This document shows, piece after piece, positions 44,157 through 54,726 of a stretch of DNA of 64,000 bases. Under the pieces are notes generated by a model, which made no database searches, was not told where the DNA came from, and saw only the letters and a list, made by a program, of their open reading frames with translations. How positions within the stretch are numbered: the first letter of the stretch is position 1; each line of letters opens with the position of its first letter. Where the stretch lies: NCBI GenBank assembly GCA_963971405.1, contig OZ020490.1:22407464-22471463 (forward strand). Reading direction: 5' to 3'. The position numbers and the translations under genes were made by a program. This DNA comes from Psococerastis gibbosa. Taxonomy: Eukaryota > Arthropoda > Insecta > Psocodea > Psocidae.

Positions 44157-46110
44157 ACTGAGCTTGGGGAATCGAAACGCCAAACGGCCATATTTGTTGT
44201 TGTTTTGCATTTGAATTTTTGGTTTTTATTTTTATTTAATTTTAAAAAAATGAGATCTGCGACAGAAATTAATAAAAAAAACAACAAAAGGAAACATATG
44301 GCAAGAGATGGACGCATCATGCTACAGATGTTCTTAAGTTAATAGCCGCAGGCAAAGAAACTTTGGAAGTAAGTTAGGTTAGGTCGGGTAAAGTCGTAAA
44401 CGCAGAGATATACGTTTCCATGGCAATTATTTTTCTGCGTAGAAAAACTGGAGTTCTATTCCAACATTCCCTTATGGAAATCGAAACGCAGTGAATACCC
44501 CTATTGTTAATCATTTAAAAATGCCTCCTTGGAAATCGTATGGAAATTTTGTCTGAGTTTTAAATTTTTAAGAGAAAACCCATATTCATTTTCTCGATGT
44601 TTTGGATTAAATAAATTATTATTATTAATTATTAGTATTATTAATATAAATTATTTCCCTTCGGGAAATCGATACGCAGTGAATACCGCTTGTATAGTGC
44701 AATATTATATTCGCCTGCCCATTATAGACTAGCCCCATTGGCCTCATCAATCAATCCAGTGCTTAGGATAGGAAAATCGAGGGAGCCGAAATTTGCCCTT
44801 GGATAATTATTATACTTACCATGTAACTACTGTACTCAAAGCTATCTGCTATACGGTACCCTATACCTGTACTAATTTATAAATAGGAAGGTATATACGG
44901 GCTCACATCTTTTCCATCATTACTTTTTAGGTTTTTGAGTGTCTGAGTTGACTATTTTTAGGACATGGGGGATTGTAGGTGCTACGTAGTTAATAGAATA
45001 GAATAGAATATCTCAGTATTAAGTCATAACATGAAACAATAGGCGTTCTAAAAACCTAAGACACAATAACAATAAATAAATGAAATACTTAAAAATAGCC
45101 TAAAGTAATATACCACTGGTTGGTTGTTGGAAACCTCTCCAGTCGCCGCAATTTTTACGGAATATTCCAGCCATGGCCAAAACATTAAGCCGAATGCTTG
45201 AATACCAATTTCCTTCCTCAGGTCTCATTGTATAGCATTTTAGCTATTAAAATTTGGTCATTTCGATGACCCTTATTAAGTTTCGGCGTTGTAATTATAG
45301 ACTTATGAGCTTACAACGCTAATGGAGGCAAATGATGAATATCATTTAAATTGAACAAGATATCAAAACGCGATCAGTAGCAAACTCGTTTTTAAATGTA
45401 GGCCTAAGAATTAATTTCAAGATGCCGCGTGTATTTTGAATGTTACAATAAATTTAAATGGCACTAGAATGGCACACACAGAAGTATTCGTATAAAAACC
45501 TATGAGTACAACTATAGGGTGAAATAAAACACTTATGCCTATGATTTTTGAGCATTGTGTATGTCCTTTGTTTTCTTGAAAGCATCTCTGATACGACAAT
45601 ACAGTTTTTATGAATGAAACTATTCTTCAAGCCCCCCAATCATTCAGTTACCATTAATATTATCTAGCAGAAAACAAAACCTAAGTACTATACAGTATTT
45701 AAAAAGAATAATGATTGTTTAAAAAGAAACTTACCCGTTAAATTGCCAGAAGAGTAGTCTATTATCCCAAATCAGAAAATCCGAAAATCTGAGTAAACGC
45801 CGAACTGCACAGCAAAAAATATAACAAAAATTAACTTCGAAATTTTTACCCTGGCTTCTTTGTAGCTACCCTTTCAACAAACCACTCAGTCAAACCTCCA
45901 CTCCGAACACACTGAGATTTACTATAGGTGACCGCGAAAACGACTTCAATGTCTAACTCTAAGATGACAGGTTGCTAGCTATGGTAAAAATAGGTACTGT
46001 AACGTAAAGCGGCTCGTTTAGGATGATTTTTTTTTTTGCCTAAGTGACGTTTGGTTTAACTGATTAATTAGGTTCAGCAGTTCAATTTTTTTTACACAGA
46101 AAATGGATAA
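44157..46110. other. Stretch without recognised gene
   Basis: About 2 kb without recognised gene or bounded repeat. Phrases around GGAAATCGAAACGCAGTGAA occur near 43553 (inverted), 44475 and 44666, hinting at a diverged local repeat. An AATAG-type short tandem lies near 44995. Confidence 0.4.
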
Positions 46111-46237
46111 CTATTTGCATAAGTTAACGACAGTATGTAATTTATGGGGAAAAAAAATCACGATGTTTAATGTCTCAGTCTCACTTAAAAGGTTTTCAGA
46201 TGGAGCCCAGGCGTGTTGGAAAGGGAAGTTTCGTTTG

Positions 46238-46275
46238 ACGTTTGACGGCGGGGCGGGGGGGGGGGGGGGGGTGTC
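46238..46275. repeat. G homopolymer region without bounded MITE
   Basis: A G run of about 17 bases (46255-46271) inside GC-rich text (GACGGCGGGGCG). I could not find inverted ends around it, unlike the other G runs in the window. Confidence 0.4.
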
Positions 46276-46486
46276 ATGAGGCCAATTGCCGATCACATTA
46301 AACCAGTCAGTCGTCCTGTGTGAGAAGAACAGACACATTGAAGGCATAATACTACTTACTGTACCTTCAGTAAAGGATTCGCAATACCGTTCTTCCGATC
46401 GAAATGCAAGCTCTGTACATGAGCAATAAGTCAATCGTCCTTAGTCCTTATAAGGACTAAACCATCAGTCCTTCTCAGGTCTAAGC

Positions 46487-46520
46487 CTGATGATGGGAGT
46501 AGACCCCTGACCCGAAACGT
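46487..46520 (+). ncRNA. Hammerhead-ribozyme-like motif
   Basis: The order is CTGATGA, an extra T, GGG, a 14-base loop region, CCC, GAAACGTCG. The CUGANGA and GAAAC core letters are exact and helix II can form as GGG/CCC. It sits just after CAGTCCTTCTCAGG text with no recognised retroelement around it. Probably terminal-repeat debris of a Penelope-like element. Confidence 0.48.
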
Positions 46521-46672
46521 CGTCCCCTTCTCCTGACAACGGGTTCGCACCTAATTGTTCAATGACTGTGAGGTCTTTGCCACTAATGACTACTCACACA
46601 ACAGGCAATGTAAGCCCAACTAACCCTTTTAAATAATATTATACCATTGCCATTAACACTTACAAGTAGAAT

Positions 46673-46853
46673 CAAGGCCGTAGCCAAAGGGGGGCTCATG
46701 GGGGTTCAAGCCCCCCCCCCCCCCCCCAACAATGAAATGGCTTGACACTAGGCAGAATCGGATTTTGAGAGGAAAAATAAAAACTACTATGTAATAACCA
46801 ATGCAATTTCTGAAACCCCCCCCCCCCCCGAAAAAATCCTAGCTACGGCCTTG
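46673..46853. mobile_element. hAT MITE (CAAGGCCGTAGCCAAA ends)
   Basis: The left end CAAGGCCGTAGCCAAA is matched by inverted CAAGGCCGTAGCTAGG on the right. The perfect 8-bp duplication AGTAGAAT lies at 46665-46672 and 46854-46861. There are C runs of 12 or more at both sides. No coding sequence. Confidence 0.9.
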
Positions 46854-46861
46854 AGTAGAAT

Positions 46862-47215
46862 GAAAGTCATGTAAAGTTTACTGAAAATCTCGATCAGAGT
46901 CAGCTGTTTGGCTGGCTTCCCCCGTTTCCGAGCAGAAAAACTATATTTTTTGTCGTCAGAAAGCGATCCTGATAATTACAATCGTGGATTCAGCAGCCTG
47001 ATCATGGCGATTAGGGATTATTATAATAACTGGGTTTATTTTTTAATACAGCAATAGGAAGGTGCCACGTGACGGTGTTAAAATATGCGCGGGAAATTCA
47101 AATTAATAAATTATTAGATTACGAGAGAATGGTAGCCTTGTTTAATAATAATAGAAGGAAATACTAATAAACATTAAAGTGTACAGGTAGAATTTTGAAA
47201 TATAATATTATAATA
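46862..47215. other. Stretch without recognised gene
   Basis: No feature recognised. Confidence 0.4.
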
Positions 47216-47228
47216 TTAATTATAATAT

Positions 47229-47585
47229 AACTGCAAAGGCTTTCACAGCCGAAGTCAAATGAAGAACCAGTAGGATCCGGGCTGATGAGCCGTGGTCGAA
47301 TTGAAAGTGAACATCCAACGTTTCGTCAACATCTGGGGAATTTCCATGTTGTGTTGAGGGCGAGCGAATCCTCGCTCTCAACACAACAACAACAACAACA
47401 ACGTCCAGGTATAAAGGTCAGTGCGCAGCCCCCTACCCAGTCACTCGCTACAGAGCCACCGAGGTACAACCTTCAAAGTCTACGCAGCGCCACTGAAGAT
47501 GTCGACCGCAGATGTTGACGAAACGTTTGGAAGTTCACTTTCAATTCGACCACGGCCCATCAGCCCAGATCCTACTGGTTCTTCG
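47229..47585 (+). mobile_element. Family E element (Penelope-like remnant), 13-bp target duplication
   Basis: TTAATTATAATAT flanks both ends (47216-47228, 47586-47598), partly ambiguous because the end itself has TT. The left starts AACTGCAAAGGCTTTCAC, then ATGAAGAACCAGTAGGATCC. The right ends GATCCTACTGGTTCTTCGT in inverted form. Arms of ~100 bp carry GCCGTGGTCGAATTGAAAGTG both ways. The centre has GAGGGCGAGCGAATCCTCGC and an ACA repeat. One arm has a hammerhead-like motif. Long target duplication plus inverted ends fits Penelope-like elements better than a DNA transposon. Confidence 0.75.
47493..47526 (+). ncRNA. Hammerhead-ribozyme-like motif
   Basis: The same design as at 18724: CTGAAGA, T, GTCGAC, loop CGCAGAT, GTTGAC, GAAACG. 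A partial inverted copy lies in the other arm (AACGTTTCGTCAACATCTGG, ~47320). The two arms can therefore base-pair with each other as well as fold individually. Confidence 0.5.
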
Positions 47586-47791
47586 TTAATTATAATATTA
47601 TAAAATTCTTATATAAGAATTTTAATTAATGTATCTAAGGGAGAAAAAATTAAAAACTCACCAAAAATATTAATTAATCAATTTGAATTTCCCGCGCATT
47701 TTGCACTCAGTTGTGTAAAACAATAGAATAAACTACGGTATTATAATAATCCCAAATCACCATGATCGGGTTAACGAGAATCGTAGTTCAA

Positions 47792-48665
47792 AGAACCGGT
47801 CCGAGTTTACTCGAACATGCTTTCCAATTTATCAAAATTAGTATATAGAGAAAATGAGTAATTTCATGGTAAATAATTTTCCTATGGTTAAATTTCCGAT
47901 ATCTCGGGGTGGGGGGGGGGGTGTCCACCTGACGTCACTGAAGGTGAGGTAAATTCTAGATAGGATAGGTGAGACCAACACATTACCACACAGCAATACT
48001 GGCAGGGCACGCAATGCATTTGAGCGTGAAATTCTATCATTTTTTTCAAAAAAACATTTTTTTTTACGAAACCAAATGCTTTTCTGGGAAAGCAACCTGT
48101 CCGGTTTCGTTACTCAATTTAACACCTGAAACATGCCTGAAGGTAGAAACTATCGAGAGAAAGGTTTAGCAGAAAAATTATTTTTTAGTCATTTTTCATT
48201 AAAATTTAGTTCTTTTTATTTTTTTTTTTTTACCCCCAGAAGCAAACTATCAAGGGGCAAGCGACCCCCCGCATTTCGTTAACATTAATAACGACTTCAA
48301 TATTTGTGAATTTAAAAGAAATCGTTGCAGCCATTTTTGAGAAATAATTATTTTAGACATTTTTTTGGAGTTTTTTGTGAATAAAACCCCCCAAATTAAT
48401 ATTAAGTTAGCCCCAAATAAAAAAAATTGTTCCGAAGTATGATTTTTGTGAACCTACATGCCGAATTTCATCAAAATCGACCGAGTAGTTTGCCCGGAAA
48501 TCGACGCACAGACAGACAGAACGACAGACAGATAGACAGACATTTGGTAAAAAACCATTTTTTTCGGTTCCTGGGACCTTAAAACGTGTAAATCCGTTGA
48601 AATCTCGGAATTGAAAATTTCGACCGTCAAAATGCTTTCCTTATACTACGTATAAATTGGAAAGC
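47792..48665 (-). repeat. Family A repeat, full-length copy A11
   Basis: Complete reverse copy from AGAACCGGTCCGAGTTTACT to ACGTATAAATTGGAAAGC, with the intact CAGACAGACAGAACGACAGA microsatellite (about 48508-48542). It includes the TGACGTCA motif at 47930-47937. High similarity to A13 in the distal half (GAAACCAAATGCTTTTCTGG). Confidence 0.9.
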
Positions 48666-48812
48666 AATCATTGGAGTTCTATAGTAACTTATTTTAATCT
48701 AGATACATATAACAGCTGAAGCCTGACATAAACCCTAGGGGTTATGAGGGAAGCAGATCGGTAACAGTGCGTAAAGCGCCCGTACCTGGAAAGAGGTGAT
48801 GGAATCGGCTAA

Positions 48813-49205
48813 GGCGCAGTTTCCACCGACCTGCTAGTGCTAAATACAAATACGGTGACATGGTACAGGCATTCAAGGCCTAGGCTGCATTTCCATCGAC
48901 CTCGCATTGCAGAATGCAAATGACATTGACGGAAATGTTTGTGTTACTCTATGCCATAGTTAAAATTGATCAATGATCATAGAGTAAAATCACAAACAAA
49001 CAAACTAAAATTAAAAAATGGCTTCATGGGATATGTTAAGTACAAACTTTTTAATAGAATTCAATAAAATGAAAAATTCAAATTTCCGTCAATATCATTT
49101 GCATTCTGCAATGCGAAGTCGGTGGAAACCCCACCTAAGTCTTAATTGTCTGTTACCACGTCATCGTATTTGTATTTAGCACTTGCCGGTCGGTGGAAAC
49201 CGCGC
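48813..49205. mobile_element. GGCGC-type concentric palindromic MITE, copy N5
   Basis: The outer arms, GGCGCAGTTTCCACCGACCT and (complement) GCGCGGTTTCCACCGACCGG, continue as GTGCTAAATACAAATACG(G/A)TGAC(A/G)TGG. Next inward is CATTTCCATCGACCTCGCAT, then the TTGACGGAAAT pair, then the ATTGATCAATGATCA core shared with N2 and N4. Flanks are CTAA and TTAA. At least three concentric layers. Confidence 0.82.
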
Positions 49206-50391
49206 TTAAGGGTCACCTCAAGCTGTAGAACCGCGGAAAAAGAATAATAACACTGTTCCAGTTGACCCACCGGCAGTTCAACCTCATTAAACAAGGGTAT
49301 ATAGAGGGGAAAAAAGCCGCCAATGGCCGACGCCATAGACCAGTCTCCGCCTATAAGATGCAATCAAAATTTACAGCCCAAGATAGTCCATGTTTTGCTA
49401 TTTTTCCCCCTAACATTTTCATTAAATCCTACATGGCCATAATATATTCTAAGATAATATAATTTTACTTCATTTTTAATTGATTTTATCACTAGACAGG
49501 TACTGTAAAATTGCTTGGCACTAATGTGTTTTCATCTTGTTTCATTATAGGTGTCGTGCTATAAAATACCGAAAATCTTCGTCCAACGGGACAGTAATTT
49601 TGACCTGGATGCAGGGACAAGTATATGCACAGAGAATTAATAATTTGGAACGGGAGATTCCAATTAAATTATAAAAAGAAGTATTTACTCGTCCTTCAAG
49701 GGCAATGAGCAAAAGGTATAAAGAAGGGCTAAAGGTGCTTGTGGCATGTGCTTTTTTATATTCGTAACCAATTATTCTACTTTCACTTATTATCAGTTTA
49801 TTCCGGACAAGGAGAAAAAGCTCGAGAAAAGAAGGCGACACTAGTGGCATAAGTAAATGCTTAAAATTCTGAATACAATCCGACTGTTTGCTCATGAATA
49901 AAAACTTTTTCTCCTGAAGCAAGTGCTCATAATTTTTATGAGAAAAAAAACACAATTAAGCTAATGCTACTTTTTATGAATACGGCTGACTGGATTTGTA
50001 GGAAAACATGCGGGACGTAGGAAGAACTTAAAATTGTCCTGCAGGCAAGCCTAATTTCTCCTAACTCCATCAGGGAGCAAGATCATTATTTTACTTATTT
50101 ACTTATCCGACATTCACTTTTTAGTGGGAGGGGTGTTTACGGGCTCCAACTTCTTGATTAAGCAAATTCACTTCAAGGGGTGATAGAGGACATCGCCCTG
50201 GGCCAACTCCGTTGTGAAGCCACTCCAATATGTCGTGCGTATTCAGTCAGTATTCAGTTAAAAGTCAGTTTTTCCAAGTAGAGTGCACCGATCTCTTTGA
50301 ATCTATATTTTTTTCTGATCTATTAACGACACCGACCTGAATCTCGTTTATTTGGCAATTTCTGCTATGCAAAAATATTAATTGCACACAA
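49206..50391. other. Stretch without recognised gene
   Basis: 1.2 kb with no gene or bounded repeat that I recognise. The frame at 49545-49955 (minus, 136 residues) has no domain resemblance and no homology within the window. Confidence 0.4.
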
Positions 50392-50580
50392 CCATGATGA
50401 AGCGGTAGAATCCGGGATGATAGGCCGTGATCGATCGGAAAACATACTTCTAAACGCTTCGTCAACATCTACGCTCAACATCTTCAGTGGCACCGCGTAG
50501 ACATCGAAGATTGTAACTCCGCTGTTGCAGATTGACACCGCGGCCTATCCTCCCAGATTCTGCTGCTTTATCATACAACT
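50392..50580 (-). mobile_element. Family E element, diverged copy
   Basis: ATGATGAAGCGGTAGAATCC on the left and (inverted) TGATAAAGCAGCAGAATCTG on the right form the outer arms. Inside is CGCTTCGTCAACATC, matching the hammerhead-like region of the other copies. Target duplication not evident. Confidence 0.62.
50456..50487 (-). ncRNA. Decayed hammerhead-ribozyme-like motif
   Basis: On the minus strand: CTGAAGA, TGTTGAG...GTTGAC, GAAGC. The GAAAC box has an A to G change, which should abolish activity if the others are active. It is kept here as an homologous position. Confidence 0.4.
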
Positions 50581-50597
50581 CCGGCCCTGCAAGTCAT

Positions 50598-50662
50598 TGT
50601 AGTATCGGCTTCGGTGGCAATGTGGTAACGTGCTTGTACTTGTGCGAGTCACTTCACACCAT
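50598..50662 (+). repeat. SINE-G, 5' part (split by a LINE)
   Basis: CGGCTTCGGTGGCAATGTGG, GTAACGTGCTTGTACTTGTG, CGAGTCACTTCACACCAT. The rest of the same element continues at 52283 after the LINE insertion. Confidence 0.7.
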
Positions 50663-50663
50663 A

Positions 50664-52268
50664 CAACAAACAACAAACAAACAAACAATATATTCAAAAT
50701 TAAGAATACAATACAAAATAAACATATTATAAAATGAACCCTATAGGCCATGTGGCCCGTGATGGGTTCTGTCTTAGTTGCTAGGTTAGTATTATAAGAT
50801 GTTAATATTAATTATAGAATAATAATTAAATAATTAAACTAGGTATGCGGTACATTATACATTATTTGGCAAATTGGCATTCTCTTCGTTAAGCTATTCT
50901 CCCGGATATATTATGTTTATAAACTGTGGATTACTATGCAGAAATTGCTTAATTGTTTTACGGCACTTCTTATCTGGCATTAATGTTTTAAGATCAGTTG
51001 GTAGTGCGTTAAAAGCTAAAATCCCTAAATATAAGTGGGAATGTTTGTACGAGGCTGTTTTAAAAGTAGGTATTTGGAGATTGCGACTCTCACGCAGGCG
51101 GGTAATCCGGTTATGTTGGATGAATTCACTTTGTCCCTGGAGCGACAGATTTTGCTGTAATCTATATGTTAATAATTGGAAGCAGTAAGATGATTTTATT
51201 GATGGTACCTTGAATTCGTTGTACAGTGTTAGGGATGGGTACAGGTAATGTTTTCTCAAACTGACTCTAATGACATGTCTTATAGAGATTTCTACAGGTT
51301 CTAGATGAGTTTGGTGGGCACCTCCCCAAGCCAATAAACTGTAGGATGCTATAGAGTTGACTAGCGAGAGATAAACTTGCCTCAGTAAATTAATGTCAAG
51401 TATTTGTCTGAGTAATTTAAATTTGTATATTGTCTTCCGTACCCGTTTAGCTGTAAGTGCAATGTGTTCAGCCCATTTCAAATGTTTGTCTATTGTCACC
51501 CCTAGGTATTTGTAGTTATCTACTCTTTTTATAACATGACATGTGCAATCGGGGACGTTAGGGTCGCATAGTCTTTCATGTAACTTTATGGATGATCTTG
51601 CAGGTTGGCCCGTTGCGGTAAGGCTGAATGTGATGTATTCCGTCTTAGAGGTATTAAGAGTAAGCTGATTGTTAGCTAGCCATTCTTTAACTCTCTTAAT
51701 TCCATTTCCTGCTTTAGTATGCGTGTCGTCCCAGGTTTTGCCTGAAAAGTATAGAGTTGTATCATCAGCGAAACCCAGCAGAGTACCATCCAGATTCATT
51801 TCGAGTAGGCTATTTATAAAAATCAAGAATAACAGAGGACCCAGGACTGTACCTTGAGGGATCCCGCATGTCACAGTTGTTGTGCAACTTAGGGAAGACG
51901 TTTGATAACCGTTATTAGTTTTGGAAAGTCGTACGAATTGTTGCCTGTCTGTTAAAAAAGATCTTATTAGGTTGTTAGCGTGGCCTCTAATTCCGGCACG
52001 ATTAAGTTTTTTAAGCAATAACTCATGGGACACTGTGTCAAAAGCTTTTTCAAGGTCTATGAATATGCATACGGGGTGGTTTCCGTCGTCAAGATCCTTA
52101 TATAGTAGGGATGAAAGTTTTGCAATCGCGTCTTGAGTACTACGTCCATTTCTGAATCCGTATTGGTTGTTTGATAGGTAGTTTGTTGTTTCTAAGAAGT
52201 TGGTCAGTCTTGATTTGATGGTTTTCTCAATAAGTTTAGCAATGGTACTCGTAAGTGATATCGATCTA
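50664..52268 (-). mobile_element. 5'-truncated non-LTR retrotransposon inserted in SINE-G
   Basis: On the minus strand, a reverse transcriptase fragment (52268-50894) is followed by a 230-bp 3' UTR with GAACCCATCACGGGCCAC-type text, as in the copy at 22220, and a (TTTG)n-like tail at 50664-50695. It interrupts a SINE-G copy whose halves lie at 50598 and 52283; ATAC occurs on both sides. The 5' end of the LINE is missing, as usual for target-primed insertions. Confidence 0.82.
50894..52268 (-). pseudogene. Reverse transcriptase of a non-LTR retrotransposon, N-terminally truncated
   Basis: About 458 open residues on the minus strand, with no stop until TAA at 50894. In order: finger motif NQYGFRNGRSTQDA, palm motif VCIFIDLEKAFDTVSH (first catalytic Asp), GIPQGTVLGPLLFLIFIN, the catalytic box GFADDTTLYF (FADD in place of YADD, common in jockey/CR1-like enzymes), thumb YLGVTIDKHLKWAEHI, then the C-terminus LYLGILAFNALPTDL. 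The endonuclease domain and the start are absent because the element is truncated near 52268, where a stop appears. The open frame suggests a young insertion. It cannot retrotranspose itself. Confidence 0.88.
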
Positions 52269-52282
52269 CCGATCTATCGATA

Positions 52283-52350
52283 TACGATCGGAGACATGTC
52301 GTAACTCAACAAGGATACATTATTAAATTTTTTGTATGCGATTCATCATT
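52283..52350 (+). repeat. SINE-G, 3' part (split by a LINE)
   Basis: TACGATCGGAGACATGTCGT, AACTCAACAAGGATACAT, TTGTATGCGATTCATC, completing the element begun at 50598. It has lost the GACTGAAGAGGTCAAT block relative to 13252-13425. Confidence 0.65.
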
Positions 52351-52416
52351 CCTTGGTGACTTCGTGGAACCTGGGGAACATATTAGGTAAGAGTAATAAC
52401 GCAATGATCTAGAGTC

Positions 52417-52515
52417 AAATCAAATCAAATCAAATACATGTTTATTCCAATTTTTGTAAAAGACATAAACAATAAAATACATAAAATGATAAATTGTATA
52501 AAATTAACACTAAGT
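52417..52515 (-). repeat. LINE 3' tail block
   Basis: AAATCAAATCAAATCAAATA, CATGTTTATTCCAATTTTTG, ATGATAAATTGTATAAAATT match the inverted LINE 3' end at 39212. No coding part is present. Confidence 0.6.
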
Positions 52516-52541
52516 TTAAATTATTATTATTATTATGACAG

Positions 52542-52565
52542 GTTTCAGATACAACATATCATCAG
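52542..52565 (-). ncRNA. Hammerhead-ribozyme-like motif next to (TTA)n
   Basis: On the minus strand: CTGATGA, TA..., a loop, TATCT, GAAACC. A short GATA/TATC helix can form. The (TTA)n stretch beyond it, at 52519-52536, resembles a retroelement tail. A weaker match than the others. Confidence 0.35.
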
Positions 52566-52718
52566 ATCTGTAATGGCGCGATGATCCACCGTCAAATTAT
52601 TATTATTTTACTGTGGATTATTGCGTTATTACTGTACCCTAAGACGATTAACCTTTATTTATTTTTAATGTATACAATATAATATATTTCACACAAGCAA
52701 ATTAATAAATTTATCCAA

Positions 52719-53542
52719 AGAACCACCGGTCCGAGTTTACTCGAACATGCTTTCCAATTTATCAAAATTAGCAGTTAGAGAAAATGAGTAATTTCATGGT
52801 AAATAATTTTCATATGGTTAAATTTCCGATATCTCGGGGGGGGGGGGGGTGTCCATCTAACGTCGCTGGAGGTGAGGTAAACTCTATATAGTTAATAGGT
52901 CAGACCAAAACATTACCACACAGCAATAATGGCAGAGCACGCAATGCATTTGAGCGTGAATTTTCTATCATTTTTTCAAAAAAACATTTTTTTTTACAAA
53001 ACCAAATGCTTTTCTGGGAAAGCAAACTTTCCGGTTTCGTTACTCAATTTAACATCGATAGAAAGGTCTCGCAAAAAAATTATTTCATTTCATTTTTCAT
53101 TAAAATTTAGTTATTTTTATTTTTTTACCCCCAGACGCAAACTATTAAGGGGCAAGTGACCCCCGCATTTTGTTAACATTAATAACCACTGTAATATATG
53201 AGAATTTAAAAGAAATCGTTTGAGCCGTTTTTAAGAAATAATTTTTTAGACGTTTTTTTTTAAGTTTTTTGAAAATAAAACCCCCCCAAATTGAGTTAGC
53301 CCAAAATAAAAAAAATAGTCTCGAGGTATGATTTTTGCGAACCTACATGCCGAATTTCATCAAATTCTACCGAATAGTTTGCCCGGAAATCGACGAACAG
53401 ACAGACAGAGCGACAGACAGAGCGACAGAGCGACAGACAGACATTTCGTAAAAACCTAAAAACGTGTAAATCCGTTGAAATCTCGGAATGAAAATTTCGA
53501 CCATCACAAAGCTTTCCTTATACTACGTATAAATTGGAAAGC
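52719..53542 (-). repeat. Family A repeat, full-span copy A12
   Basis: Begins AGAACCACCGGTCC (2-bp insertion) and ends TACGTATAAATTGGAAAGC. A long AGACAGACAGAGCGACAGAC microsatellite lies at about 53397-53441. The TTTTTTGGGTTCCTGGGACC block is deleted near 53455. Confidence 0.88.
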
Positions 53543-53549
53543 AATAACC

Positions 53550-53690
53550 TCTTATTAATTACACGTATTCGCCTCTGTAGTCTGTAGGTAATGCCTGAGT
53601 TGATTTACGATATGATAGGTCTCGCATGCTGGTTTGTAGAGACTCGCACAAGAACCAACAATATCAACGAATACCTGAATACCTGGGGCC
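53550..53690 (-). repeat. Possible SINE-G, very diverged
   Basis: Reverse text TTCGCCTCTGTAGTCTGTAG, GGTCTCGCATG and GTAGAGACTCGCACAAG follows the SINE-G order, but with low identity. Confidence 0.35.
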
Positions 53691-54464
53691 AAATTATTTA
53701 AAGAGACCCAACTGATTTCTGTCGAATCATCCGCAATTATGTAATTATATATTCTAACTACATCGTATTCAAGGCTACACATTTAAATAAAAAAGACTAT
53801 TTAAGAGACAATTGGGCACCCCACCAGACGGTTTTATTAAAAAAATCAAATTTCTAAGCCTAGGTTTTAGAGCAATATTTAATAGAAGACCTATAAACTT
53901 AAGTAGGCTTCAGTATATATAAACCATCATATTGTTTTCTTGAGAATTTCCGGTACCAATAAAAAAGCTATTTTTTAGTCATTAATTGTTACGAAGAACA
54001 AATTGGAATAAATTGGCTTGATAAAAAAAATCCTGGCCAATTCGGTTTCCTTAAAAGCGTTTAGCAGCTTGATACAAACGTTTTAAATTAAGTATTTACA
54101 ACCTTCCTGGTAAAGTCGGCCTAAACTTTGTTTGATAGGTACGAGTATCTTAATTGAAGCAGTCTCCTATATGCTTGTTTGTAACTGTGATGGTCATTTT
54201 ACATTTTTTGATACATAATTTATGATATAAAAGAGATATATTTATGACAGCTGATACGCAGATGGATAAGGAAAGAACTAAATACAATATGAATACAGTA
54301 GGAGAATCATGTGATTAAGCATGCTGCATAAACTAAACGTAATGCTAATCGCAACAAGTCCAGATTTTTATTACATTATTAACTTTGTAAAACTTACTGT
54401 CACTCATGGTGAATAAAAATAACTTAGCAAAGTTAAGCGTCAAAAAAACATATAACCCGCAACC
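53691..54464. other. Stretch without recognised gene
   Basis: No feature recognised. Confidence 0.4.
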
Positions 54465-54489
54465 GGTTTCGGCTAACGCCATTGTCAAG
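54465..54489 (-). ncRNA. Degenerate hammerhead-like motif (Penelope-like debris)
   Basis: On the minus strand: CTTGACAATGGC, short loop, GCCGAAACCGGTT. The GGC/GCC helix and GAAAC box are present, but the CUGANGA box is replaced. A related phrase, AAGATGTCGAAACCGG, occurs at about 60041-60056. I recall similar CCGAAACCGGTT text next to retroelement remnants in other animals, but could not check it. Confidence 0.3.
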
Positions 54490-54603
54490 TGTAATAAGAA
54501 ACATATAATAGACGCGGAGTAGGAAAACCAGACATTCAGTCTTCCTTGGCCCACAACCACTACTGTGATAATTCGATAATTTTAAGATTTTACATTTAGC
54601 TAA

Positions 54604-54726
54604 GGAGTGTATTCCACTGGTCAATATTCCGTCATTTGTGATTTAAAAAAAGTTGAGATTTTTGTTTTAAGGAGATAAGTTAAGTATCTACATAATAGCC
54701 TCCTTAAAACAAAAATCTCATCTTTT
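54604..54726. repeat. GGCGC-type MITE relative, truncated copy N7
   Basis: The left end GGAGTGTATTCCACTGGTCA, then ATATTCCGTCATTTGTG, matches N1 and N6. An inner inverted pair, GAGATTTTTGTTTTAAGGAG and CTCCTTAAAACAAAAATCTC, has replaced their core. The right outer arm is missing. Confidence 0.62.

Noticed and set aside
49545..49955. A 136-residue minus-strand open frame
   Set aside because: No domain, no signal peptide of convincing quality, no homologue elsewhere in the window, and AT-rich codon content equal to the flanks. Probably chance.
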